Positions 53,528 to 62,380 of a stretch of DNA of 64,000 nt are shown here, one piece after another; within the stretch, counting starts at the first letter, position 1; every line of letters starts with the position of its first letter. Made by a program: the position numbers and the translations under genes. This DNA comes from CAWEWH01 sp963812775 (GTDB lineage: Bacteria > Pseudomonadota > Alphaproteobacteria > Rhizobiales > Beijerinckiaceae), in contig CAWEWH010000003.1 in assembly GCA_963812775.1 (NCBI GenBank), positions 124,001-188,000 on the forward strand, in the 5' to 3' direction. Under the pieces are notes generated by a model. It was not told the origin of the DNA. It ran no database searches and saw only the letters and a list, made by a program, of their open reading frames with translations.

Positions 53528-54147
53528 GGCTGAAAGGTCCCGCTGTAGAAGTCATGGGCGAAAGGCTCGACACGAGCATTTGTGGTCGCTGTACCCTCAG
53601 AAAGCGGCCCATCCGGGAGGCCGGTACCAACCGGGTCCCCCGCCGTCGCGAAAGACAATCGGAATGACCGACGTTGCCTGCTTTGCAGCCGTGCCGGACT
53701 AACTCGGCCGCAATTTCGCGAGCTAAGGTGGCCGACGATGCCGCCCGCCCCTTTGAGGCCGATCGGCATGCCGTAGACGACGAGCATGCGGAGTAAGGTC
53801 GCGGCTACGGGCACTGGTAGCGGCTTGCTTCCAAGCTGAGACGTTCCATCGCGGCGGACGGTGACGCCGGAGACCTCAAGCGTACTGCCCGCCGTGCAAC
53901 TCGCGCTCGCCGCGACCGAATCCATAATGACTTTGAGCGGGACCACGACAAACTTCAGGCCGCAGTCCGTGAACGAACTGACGGTCATTCCGACCCCGCC
54001 CTTGATGCTGGTCATCTTCTCAATAGTCGTGGTGCCGCTGATCTGCGCGCCGGGCTTGCACGTCTGGGCGTCGGCGCCCGAACTTGCCACTGCGAGCGCG
54101 AGGGCTCCGACGCCGAACAAGACAAGCTGCGAGACTGGACTTGGCAT
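53392..54147 (-). CDS. Exported protein of unknown function, C-terminus doubtful
   Basis: The start at 54147 has GGGAGGA upstream and a signal peptide (LVLFGVGALALAVASSGADA). About 80 mature residues (CKPGAQISGTTTIEKMTSIK, then GGVGMTVSSFTDCGLKFVVV, SCTAGSTLEVSGVTVRRDGT) look like a small beta-rich domain with paired cysteines. Beyond about residue 150 the sequence becomes Arg/Ser-rich and runs antisense over the LysR gene, so the true end is probably earlier and the stop was lost by mutation or an indel. It lies 50 bp after the TPR-CHAT gene on the same strand and may be co-transcribed. Confidence 0.5.
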   Translation of the reverse strand: MPSPVSQLVLFGVGALALAVASSGADAQTCKPGAQISGTTTIEKMTSIKGGVGMTVSSFTDCGLKFVVVPLKVIMDSVAASASCTAGSTLEVSGVTVRRDGTSQLGSKPLPVPVAATLLRMLVVYGMPIGLKGAGGIVGHLSSRNCGRVSPARLQSRQRRSFRLSFATAGDPVGTGLPDGPLSEGTATTNARVEPFAHDFYSGTFQPQSMRLRRFRTATCFRAAADLPSDGCVIGSTSRIYSASASQKLSA

Positions 54148-54197
54148 GTCATTCCTCCCGTTCCGATTTGCGTCTACAGATGTGAGGGGCGCGGTGC

Positions 54198-57100
54198 TCA
54201 GCGCGCCGCCCCCTCGCCAGCCACGATGAACGGCGCCCAGAACGCCGGGTAGGCGTTTTTCGGGTCGCTCGTGTCGCTAAGGAAATCGACCATAGTCCGG
54301 CGCAAGGCTTCCGCCCGGCCGAGCGCGGGATCTTGCGCCAGCACATCGAACGTGCCGGTCGCAAGCCGCGTGGCTGCGGCGGAAGCGACGGCCCAGTGCG
54401 AGACCAGCAGCGCGCGGGCACCTGCATAGAAGAATGCACGCGCCAATCCAGACAGCGCCTCCGCTCCAGGCTTGTCACCGGCGACCGTGTTGCACGCCGA
54501 CAGCACGACCCAATCCGCATTGAGTTTCAGCTGCGCCACCTCGCTTGCCGTCAGCAGCCCGTCGTCGGTCTCGCTCGGCTGGGCCGGGAGGGTGAGGGCG
54601 AGCGAGGGTTCCGCCAAGCCCTTGACGTCACCGGCGACAAGACCATGGGTCGCGAAATAAACGACGCGGTAGTCGCCGAGCGGGATCCGCTTCACCTGCG
54701 TTTCGCTGGCGGCCTGCCGCAGGTGAATCTCGCTCGCCGGGGCGCCCAGCCTTCGGGCGACGGCGTTCAGCTCGTCGGCGGTATCCGCAAGGCGCGGCAG
54801 AGCCGCGGCGAGGCGCGCGCGGTCGACCCCGGCGCCCTTCCAGTAATCGGCGAAGCCGCGCGTCCGGGCCGCAATCTTCCGTCCGCCTTGGGCACCGTCG
54901 GCCCGGTCTTGCCCGAAGATCGGATCGCCGAAGCCGACGAGCGGCTTGGTTGCCCTGCCCTGGCGCGCGAATACGCGCAAGGCCTGCAGGCTGCCAACGG
55001 AAGGCAGCACGCTCGTCGCATGCCGCTTCAGCAGCCAGGCCGCCTCGCGGTAGACCTGCAGATCCTTCAGCTCGGGCCGCGCGAGCGCCGGCGCCTCGGT
55101 CAGGAGCAGGTGGAAGGGCACCGCAGTCAGCGGGCCGGTCGGCACGACCAGCAGATGGCGCTTGCCGGCGAGCACGCGGTCGACGGGTTTCAGCAACGCC
55201 GTGTAGAGGTCATGCGCCAAGCCGAGATCGAACAGCACCGGCTTGTCGTTCCGGGCGATGGATTGTGTCAGCTCATCGACGTCGAGCCCGCGCCGGAAGG
55301 CGGCGATCTTCTCCACCATGGCGGCGTCGCCGGTCGCGATCGTGGCCCAGTCGAACGAGTTCCCGGCTGACAGCGAAAACATGTGTTTCCCCGCCGTCCG
55401 ATCAGCCAGAATGCCAGCGCTTCGTCGGCCGCGAGGAGCTTCTGCACCTCGTCCACCGTGAGCGGGCGCGGGGTTGCGAGAGCGGCAAAGTCGGGGAACT
55501 CGCGTCGCAGCCGGTCGGAGACCACACCGAAGCGCCGTGCGACGTCTACGATTTCCTGCCGCAGCAGATCGGTTTTGTTCTTCTCAGATTCACCCTTCGC
55601 GATCGCGGCGAGCAGTGCCTTCTCCTTCTCCCGCCACAGGCTCGCGAGATCCTGGCGTTCGCGCACGATCGCGCCGAGTTCGCCGCCGCCCAAGGCGAAG
55701 CGCGCGGCCATCTGCTGGATGGCCGCGGACGCAGCCGTCTGGCTCGCCCATTGCGCGATCTCGAAGGCCTCCTGGCCGAGGCTCTGGCCGCGCTGCGGCT
55801 GCTGCCGCGCCACGGCGGCCAGTTGAGCGACGTGTTCCAGAAAGGAGGTCGCGTTACTCTCGACGCCGCGCGCCTGTTCGCCTTCCTGCTCGCCGCGTCC
55901 GGACCCGGCTGCCACATGGGCGAGCGCGGCGCGGCTGGCCTGACGCGCATAGTCCAGGGCAGCGACGTGATTGCCGCGGCTCGCTTCGTTCCGCGCCAGG
56001 GTGTACAGCGTCGCGACGACATCCGGATGGTTCGCGCCGAGTGCGGTCTGGACGATCGAGAGGGCGCGCTTGAGCAGGCGCTCCGCCTCGTCGTGACGCC
56101 CCTGCTCGTCGAACTGCAGGACCGCGAGATTGCTCAGCCTCAGCGCGACGTCGGGATGGTTTGGCCCCTGGGCTTTCTCGGCGATGGCGAGCGCGCGCTT
56201 GAGCAGGGCTTCTAACTCCTGCTTGCGCCCCAGCGACCGCAGCGCGGAGACCAGATTGTTGAGCGAAGCAGCCACAAGCGGATGGTCCGGACCAAGCGCC
56301 TTCTCGCGGATGGCGAGCGCGCGGCGGTGCAGCGCCTCGGCCTCGCCGTGCCGTCCCTGCTCGCGGTAGACAAAGCCGAGATTGTTCAGCGTGAACGCCA
56401 CGTCCGCGTGGTCCGGCGATAGCCGCTGCTCGTAGATGGAAAGGGCGCGCTTCATCAGCGCTTCGGCGTCATCGTGCCGCTCGAGCCTCGCGTAAAGTGT
56501 CGCGAGATTGTTGAGAGTGGCGGCCAGCTGCGGGTGCATCGACCCGAGCGCCTTCTCTTCGATGCTGAGGGCGCGCTGATACATCTGCTCCGCTTCGGCG
56601 TAGCGCGCCTGCTCGGACAGGACATAAGCCAGATTCCCGAGGTCTTGGGCCACGGTTGAGTGCTCTCGCCCGAGCGCTTTCTCACCGATGGCGATGGCAC
56701 GCTTGAATGCCGCCTCCGCGTCGCCGTAGCGGCCCTGGTGCGCATACAGGGACGCGATGTTGGACAGGCCCTCGGAGAACAGCGGGTGAGTCGGATCGAG
56801 CGCCTTCTCGCGCAGGGAGAGCGCCCGCTCCAAGGCCTGCTCTGCTTCGGCGTAACGACTCAGAGTTCGAATAGAGGACCCCGAGCCCATCGAGAGCGGC
56901 GGCGGTCCCCACCGCGTCCGAGGCTTTTTCCCTGATCGAGAGTGCGCGCTTGTACAATCGTTCGGCCTCGTCGTAACGGCTCTGGCGCTTGCGCAGGGTC
57001 GCGAAGTTGGCGACCACGTCAGCGACCCGTGGGTGATCCCCGCCCAGATGTTGTTCCAGCACGGGCAGAACACGCTCGAAGAGAGCCTCGGCCTCCTTGT

Positions 57101-57494
57101 AGCGGCCGAGATCTGCGTAGGTCTCCGCCAAATATTGGCGGGGGTGCGTGAAATCGAGCTCCGACGCGCCGGGCGTCTTTTCCAGGATGGTCAGGGCGCG
57201 CTTGTAAATCGCCTCAGCTTCCGCATTCTGTCCGCGGCTCCTGTGCACCTGCGCGACCGCTAATATCGCCACGACGTAATAGTGGTTGTTCGTGCCGCTC
57301 CGGGCGCGGACCGCCGCTTCCAGCTTCTGCGCCTGGGCGAGCGCGGCGTCATAGTCGCCGGCTTTGTGCAGCTCGCGGTAGCGCTTGAGCATCGCGTCGG
57401 GGTCGCTCTGCTGAGCGCCGGCGGGGAGGGCCGCGCAAACCGCGGCAAGGGCCAGTAACGCCCCTGCAATCCGCAGTCGCACGTATCGGACCAT
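54198..57494 (-). pseudogene. TPR-repeat CHAT-domain protease, frameshifted as read
   Basis: Repaired, this is an exported protein of about 1098 residues. ATG 57494 (GGGAGG upstream) begins a signal peptide (GALLALAAVCAALPAGAQQ). A dozen or so 42-residue Kinesin-light-chain-type TPRs follow (e.g. AEALFERVLPVLEQHLGGDH, RRALAIREKALGPDHPLVAA), then a helical linker and a C-terminal CHAT peptidase with the catalytic His in VVYFATHGLVAGD and Cys in WVVLSACNTVAGD. The frame breaks near 56861-56870 (one extra base) and at the G run 55388-55392 (one missing). CHAT proteases are caspase relatives; TPRs serve for partner or substrate recognition. Here the context is not CRISPR. Confidence 0.8.
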
Positions 57495-57595
57495 GATGCG
57501 CCTCCCGGAGCGGAGCTTCGAAGCCTTGCTCCGCTTAAGTCGTCGTGCCGAGCCGGTAGCACGCCTCGCCAAACCTAACCTAGCCAAGCCTAACC

Positions 57596-57739
57596 CTATT
57601 TGCGGTGGAACCGAAATGCAGTCGCTGCGGTGGCCCCGCGTTCGACCGCGTTCATGCGAGCGCCCATCCCTCGAAGCGCCGCGGCGGCGCGCCGCGCGGC
57701 CGCACCGCTGAGCAGCGTGATGACCTCGCGCCGCTTCAC
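57596..57739 (-). pseudogene. Possible start fragment of an ABC_sub_bind-type protein
   Basis: From GTG 57739 on the minus strand the frame reads VKRREVITLLSGAAARRAAA. This closely resembles the twin-arginine start (MKRREVITLLGGAA) of a large rhizobial family of periplasmic binding proteins. The mature domain is absent, and the frame ends after 47 codons, so it is a relic or chance match. It lies antisense to the 5' end of the open frame of the neighbouring kinase. Confidence 0.35.
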
Positions 57740-57980
57740 TGGGTCACGGGCCGACAGGCTCGCCGCGAGCAATTCTCGTCCGCTCAATCCCCGAAAGTGG
57801 ACGTTCCGCGTTATCAAGCAACTCGGTAGCTTTGTGCCACAACCGGACTTGGCACCATTTAGCGGAGTGGAAGAAGGTCTCTGCAGATTGAAAGGCGATC
57901 ATAGTGTCCGGCGGCCCCGCGACGGGAGGGGTTCCTTTTTGCTCGCCGCCGGTGTTTCCTCTGCACGGCGGAGAACGGGC

Positions 57981-58790
57981 ATGCAGGGATCGCTGGGAGA
58001 GAAGATCGGCGAAGGCGTCTTCGCTGATGTCCATGCCTGGGCGCCCGGTCAGGTCGTCAAGTTGTCCAAGCCAGGTATCCCGCAGTGGGTCGTCCAGCAC
58101 GAGACGCAAATGACCTGCGCGGTCTTCGCCGCCGGCGGCCCAGCGCCGGAGGTGCTCGGCGAAGTCACCCTGGACGGCCGCTTTGGCATCGTGCTGCCGC
58201 GGTTCGATGGGCCGACCCTGACGCAGGCTACGCGCACCGGCGCCATCACGCGTGAACAAGCGGGCGCAATCCTTGCGACGCTCTGCCTTGCCGTTCACAA
58301 GACGCGACCGCCGCCGGACGCACTCTCGCTGCGCGAGGCGATGGACGCCAGATTGCGGTTCGGCGGCAGCGTGCTTCCGGAGCGCATCACCACCGGCGTC
58401 CTCGCGCTGATCGAGCACCTCACGCCCGATGACGTGCTGTGCCATTCCGATCTTCACCCCGGCAACGTGATTATGACGGCGCAGGGTCCGAGACTGATCG
58501 ACTGGCTTGGCGCGGCTCGTGCGCCCGCCGCCTACGAGATTGCACAGTGCCATGTCCTGCTTGCCGAGATTGGCCCGGAACACGCCGACGATCCGGAGCG
58601 GGCCACGGTCAATTCGGTTCTGCAGGCGGAGTATGCGCGGCTGGCCGGCATAGCCCCTGCGGCGCTGACGGCGGCGATGCAGCCCTATTTGCCGATCGTC
58701 CGCGTCTTCCTCCTGCTCGGCGGGGCCATGCCTGACATGCGGGAGCGGCTGATCCAGCGCGTCGAGGCGGCCTTGCGCTCGGAAGGCTGA
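57981..58790 (+). CDS. Aminoglycoside-phosphotransferase-like kinase
   Basis: A 269-residue small-molecule kinase-fold protein. The glycine loop is LGEKIGEGVFADVHAWAPGQ, with the ATP lysine in VVKLSKPG. The catalytic loop is DVLCHSDLHPGNVIMT and the metal-binding aspartate is in PRLIDWLGA. The start at 57981 follows GGCGGAGAAC; the open frame extends 127 codons upstream without similarity. It is transcribed away from the TPR-CHAT gene. Substrate unknown; it is unrelated in detail to the phosphotransferase at 28-29 kb. Confidence 0.8.
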   Translation: MQGSLGEKIGEGVFADVHAWAPGQVVKLSKPGIPQWVVQHETQMTCAVFAAGGPAPEVLGEVTLDGRFGIVLPRFDGPTLTQATRTGAITREQAGAILATLCLAVHKTRPPPDALSLREAMDARLRFGGSVLPERITTGVLALIEHLTPDDVLCHSDLHPGNVIMTAQGPRLIDWLGAARAPAAYEIAQCHVLLAEIGPEHADDPERATVNSVLQAEYARLAGIAPAALTAAMQPYLPIVRVFLLLGGAMPDMRERLIQRVEAALRSEG

Positions 58791-58973
58791 ATTGTTTTGG
58801 TCGCGCGCGAGCCGGAGTGGCCTGTCGAAGCGAGCCGTCAATGTCTCCTTTGGGTCATCAACGGCGTCGCCGGGCTGTACGCCGCCCTACGCCCCCGTCT
58901 GGATCGCCGAGATGGTGCGGCGCCAAGAGGCGTTGGCCTTGTCGAGTGCGGCCATGGAACTTGTTCATGCGAG

Positions 58974-60245
58974 CTAGACCGCCAAGCCGGTATGTTGCCG
59001 GATTATCTGGAGGCGCTCTTCGTTGCTTGTGCATCCCTCCAGCTTGCCCTCGAGTTCCAACAGCTTCGCCGCCACCAGCGTGCGGTACCAGTAGCCCTGA
59101 AGAAAATGAAAAAGGTAGCCCCTCGGACCGTCGAGGAATCCAAGGCGGATGACATATCTATAGACGAAGAACAGAAGCGGCGCCACGCTCCCTCCGACGC
59201 CGTAGTAGAGCCTCTGTTTGAAATCTTGGGGAGCGCCCGCGTTGCTGCTTCCGCCAGCCAAGAAGCCGTAGCGTCTGCTGAGGACATCGATCGCTTCCCG
59301 GCTGGCGTAGCCAATATGCTTTGCGGTCCATTCGGAGATGGACTTCTCATTGTGATGGAGCAGCCCACCCTTCGACCGGTGCGTCTCTCCCCGTGTGAGC
59401 ACGACGTGCTCGTCCATCCAACGATTCTCGACAAGCGCTGCACCACGTCGCCACATTCGCATAAGGTACATTCTCCCACGCCCGCCGAAGCGGATCGGCT
59501 GACCGCAGAAATGGTCCCTCAGCAAGAACTCCAGGCCGCAGACCTGCGGCGGAAGACTGGGAATGGTCTCGAGCAGCTCAGTGCCAAGCGTGGCGTCCAA
59601 CGCCTCGTCGGCGTCGACTTTCATGATCCACTCGGTGGAATTGGACACCTGCGAGATTGCCCATGACAGTTGGTCGGAGTGGCTCTTGAATTCTCGCTGC
59701 CTGACGATCGCGCCGAGCCCGCTCGCAATCCGCACCGTCGCGTCGGAGGAGAACAAATCCACGACGAGGATCTCTGACACAACACCACGCAGCGACCGTA
59801 TGCACCTCTCGATGTGAATCTCTTCGTTTCGAGTGAGGATTATCGCGGTGCAATTGATAACGTCATTGCCTCGACCGCTACCGCGCGGCGACTCTGGAGG
59901 TCGCGCCCGCCTTCTGCGATTGGCTGCGCCCACGAGAGGCGGTCTGGACACGCTCCGGCGCCTGGCGGCGATCTCGTTGATGTCGAACGCCTCCACCGCC
60001 GCAGAGTAGAGCGTGTCGCGGTTCATCCGGATGACAGTTTGGGCGTCAATGGGCGCCAGTTCGCGATGAGGCTCGAACCTGCCGAACCCGCGCTGCTTGA
60101 GCGCCACGTCGCTCATATGCAGATCGGACTCTGCACGGATGAGATTGGCGACGGTGACGGGCCCCGCGTTGCCCGTCTGCGATCGCGCGCAAGACAGCGG
60201 CAGGATTGCGAAGACGGCGATTGCGCAAAAGGTGAAATCTCGCAT
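58974..60245 (-). CDS. Chimera: DUF1254 N-terminus fused to a family 2 glycosyltransferase
   Basis: One uninterrupted 423-residue frame with two unrelated halves. Residues 1-95 are an exported DUF1254 start: signal DFTFCAIAVFAILPLSCARS, then AGPVTVANLIRAESDLHMSD, and IRMNRDTLYSAAV. The similarity stops at about residue 98 and a basic Arg-rich junction follows. From about residue 130 a complete GT2 enzyme (WaaE-like) begins: CTAIILTRNEEIHIERCIRS, the DxD-type VDADEALD, then RWMDEHVV and HIGYASREAI. GT2 enzymes of this type add sugars to LPS core in the cytoplasm, which conflicts with a signal peptide. No good separate start for the GT half was found. A gene-fusion scar is likely. Confidence 0.72.
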   Translation of the reverse strand: MRDFTFCAIAVFAILPLSCARSQTGNAGPVTVANLIRAESDLHMSDVALKQRGFGRFEPHRELAPIDAQTVIRMNRDTLYSAAVEAFDINEIAARRRSVSRPPLVGAANRRRRARPPESPRGSGRGNDVINCTAIILTRNEEIHIERCIRSLRGVVSEILVVDLFSSDATVRIASGLGAIVRQREFKSHSDQLSWAISQVSNSTEWIMKVDADEALDATLGTELLETIPSLPPQVCGLEFLLRDHFCGQPIRFGGRGRMYLMRMWRRGAALVENRWMDEHVVLTRGETHRSKGGLLHHNEKSISEWTAKHIGYASREAIDVLSRRYGFLAGGSSNAGAPQDFKQRLYYGVGGSVAPLLFFVYRYVIRLGFLDGPRGYLFHFLQGYWYRTLVAAKLLELEGKLEGCTSNEERLQIIRQHTGLAV

Positions 60246-60262
60246 TCATGTCTAGTTCCGCT

Positions 60263-60353
60263 TCAGTTGATTTTTTCGATGTCCGGCAGCTTCCAGCTCT
60301 TCTCGAAGAACGCCTTTTCGGGTCCGTAGGCGCGCGCCGGATCGGCGACGCTT
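60263..60353 (-). pseudogene. Remnant: C-terminal end of a DUF1254-family protein
   Basis: Between the ligase stop and the DUF1254::GT2 start the minus strand reads VADPARAYGPEKAFFEKSWK then LPDIEKIN and a stop at 60263-60265. The YGPe..FFeksWk..DIEK pattern is the C-terminal signature of DUF1254/DUF1214 proteins. No other part of that gene is present. With the N-terminal fragment 18 bp downstream, it looks like the scar of a tandem DUF1254 pair. Confidence 0.55.
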
Positions 60354-60366
60354 ATGCGTGCACGCC

Positions 60367-61904
60367 CTAGCGGCCATGGGTCGCGAACCGTGTGCGCAGC
60401 TCAGTCTTGAGAATCTTGCCATAATTGTTCTTCGGCAGTTCGTCGACGAACACATAGGTCTTCGGCCGCTTGAAGCGGGCGATGGAATCGAGGCAGAGCG
60501 TGTCAAGCTCCGCCTGCGTCACCGTCCGCCCTGCCTCGGCCACCACGATAGGCGACGACGTTCTCGCCCCAATCCGCGTCGGGCGCGCCAATCACCGACA
60601 CTTCCTTGACAGCGGCATGACGCAGCAGCACCTCCTCGATCTCGCGGGGATAGATATTGGTGCCGCCGCTGATGATCATGTCCTTGACGCGGTCGCGCAG
60701 CGTCAGGAAGCCGTCGGCATCAAAGCTGCCGACATCGCCGGTGTGTAGCCAGCCGCCGCGCAGCGCCGCCGCCGTGGCGTCGGCGTCGCCGAGATAGCCG
60801 GCCATGACCACGTCGCCGCGTACCACCACCTCGCCGCTCTCGCCGAGCGGCACGTCATTGTCGTCCTGATCGACGACCCGCACCTCGACGTCGGTGCGCG
60901 GCAGCCCGGCCGAGGCGATGCGCTCCTGCCAGCGCGGGTGCGCGCTGTCGGCATGCGACGGCTTTCGAGACGCTGGTGATGGTCATCGGCGCCTCGCCCT
61001 GGCCGTAGATCTGCGTCAGCCGCGGCCCGAGAAGCTTGAGCGCCCGTCTCAGGTCTTCGACATACATCGGGGCGCCGCCATAGATGACGGCCTTGAGATT
61101 GCGATGATCGGCGGACGCGAAGGCCGGGTTGGCGATGAGCCGCGTCACCATCGTGGGCGCCGCGAAGAACGACACGCCCTGCCAGGCCGCGAGCAGCGCG
61201 CCCATCTCGGCCGGCTCGAAATGGCCGCTCGCCGGAATGACGCTGACCGCGCCCTTGGCGACATGCGGCAGGCCATAGCAGCCGGAGCCGTGCGACAGCG
61301 GCGCGGCGTGCAGCACGGCATCGGTCGGCACGATGGGATCGATGTCGGCGAAGTAGCTCAGCGAGCACATCAGCAGGTTACGGTGCGTGAGGCAGGCGCC
61401 CTTGGGCCGGCCCGTCGTGCCGCTGGTGTAGAAGATCCAGGCGAAGTCGTCGGGGCGGCGGGCAACGAGGTCGATGCCGTCGCTTGCCGCAAGCCTCCGC
61501 CAGGTCGTGTCGTCGGCAACGATCACCTCCTTGAGGCTTGGGCAGCTCTGCGTCAGCGGCGCCACCGTCGCGGCGAGCTCGGGGCTGACGAAGACGGCAC
61601 GGGCCGCCGAATGCGACAGCACGTACTCGAATTCCTTCTGGTGCAACCGCGAGTTGATCGGCACCGCGACGAGCCCGCCGTGCCAGATGCCGAACAGCGC
61701 TTCAAGGTAGGTGGCGTGGTTGGCCGAGATGATGGCGACGCGCTCGCCCGCCTCGAGCTTCAGGCGATGACGCAGAAACCCGGCGATCGACCTGACGCGG
61801 GTCGCCCATTGCCGGTGCGTGAGATAGGTGTCGGGCCCGACCGCGATGCCTGGCCGATCGGGCATCAGGCGGGCGTTGCGCTCGATCCAGACGGCCACGT
61901 TCAT
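60367..61904 (-). pseudogene. AMP-dependent acyl-CoA synthetase/ligase, two frameshifts as read
   Basis: Repaired, this is a ligase of about 512 residues. The first frame (ATG 61904) holds the phosphate-binding loop WIFYTSGTTGRPKGACLTHR and IYGQGEAPMT; the second holds RTDVEVRVVDQDDNDV, the GWLHTGDVGSFDADGFLTL hinge and MIISGGTNIYPREIEEVL; the third ends RFKRPKTYVFVDELPKNNYG with the catalytic lysine in GKILKTEL. Breaks lie at about 60951-60966 and 60545-60552. All adenylation motifs are intact, so it activates an organic acid as acyl-AMP then CoA thioester. The chain length is unknown. Sequencing indels are the likely cause. Confidence 0.82.
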
Positions 61905-62100
61905 GGGACCGTCCTAGGCACGGGCGCTCTCGCCCGCGAGGGAAGGAGGCTCCCGACCATGAACTTCCGTCGTTGCACGCAATGCCCCCAGGCAAGAAAG
62001 CTGCCAATTGGGCAATGCTAGCGCCAAAACCCCCCGCCCGGCCAGGGCGGTCGTCATCAAATGGCGGGTTGTCGGGCCCTGGTCCGGGGCCCGCTTCGTT

Positions 62101-62238
62101 TCAGAGCCAAAACAGCGTGACGATAACGGACGCGATGTCGGCGGCCAGGAAGGCGAGGAGCGCGGTGGTGAGGCGCGCCGTGTCGCTGCGCGTGACCCTG
62201 GCGAAATCCTCGTCGAGAGCGGCTGTCATCGTGTGCAT
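62101..62238 (-). CDS. Small 45-residue single-helix membrane protein
   Basis: From ATG 62238 the frame reads HTMTAALDEDFARVTRSDTA then RLTTALLAFLAADIASVIVT and LFWL before a stop: a short soluble head with one C-terminal membrane helix. It lies upstream of the ligase on the same strand (about 200 bp) and is divergent from the S9 peptidase. No family was recognised. Confidence 0.45.
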   Translation of the reverse strand: MHTMTAALDEDFARVTRSDTARLTTALLAFLAADIASVIVTLFWL

Positions 62239-62303
62239 GGCGTGTCCCCATCAAGCCGTCTATGTGTCCCGGTGCACAATGTGCTCCCGTTCCAGCGGCC
62301 CGG

Positions 62304-62321
62304 ATGTGCGCCAGCGCACAT
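62304..62321. promoter_or_regulatory. Perfect 18-bp dyad between divergent genes
   Basis: ATGTGCGC-CA-GCGCACAT is a perfect inverted repeat in the 142-bp gap between the small membrane protein and the S9 peptidase. It could be an operator for one or both promoters. No regulator gene is adjacent. Confidence 0.45.
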
Positions 62322-62380
62322 GGCGTCGCCAGGCTCCGTGACGGCTGGAAAGCCAAGGGCGGCGAGAGTAGGAAGCGGCC

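Noticed and set aside
54198..57494. CRISPR type III-E association of the CHAT protein
   Set aside because: No cas gene or repeat array in the window; a signal peptide and generic TPRs argue for another role.
60252..60506. 84-codon minus-strand frame overlapping the ligase end
   Set aside because: A different frame there matches the ligase C-terminus and another the DUF1254 tail; this one has no similarity.
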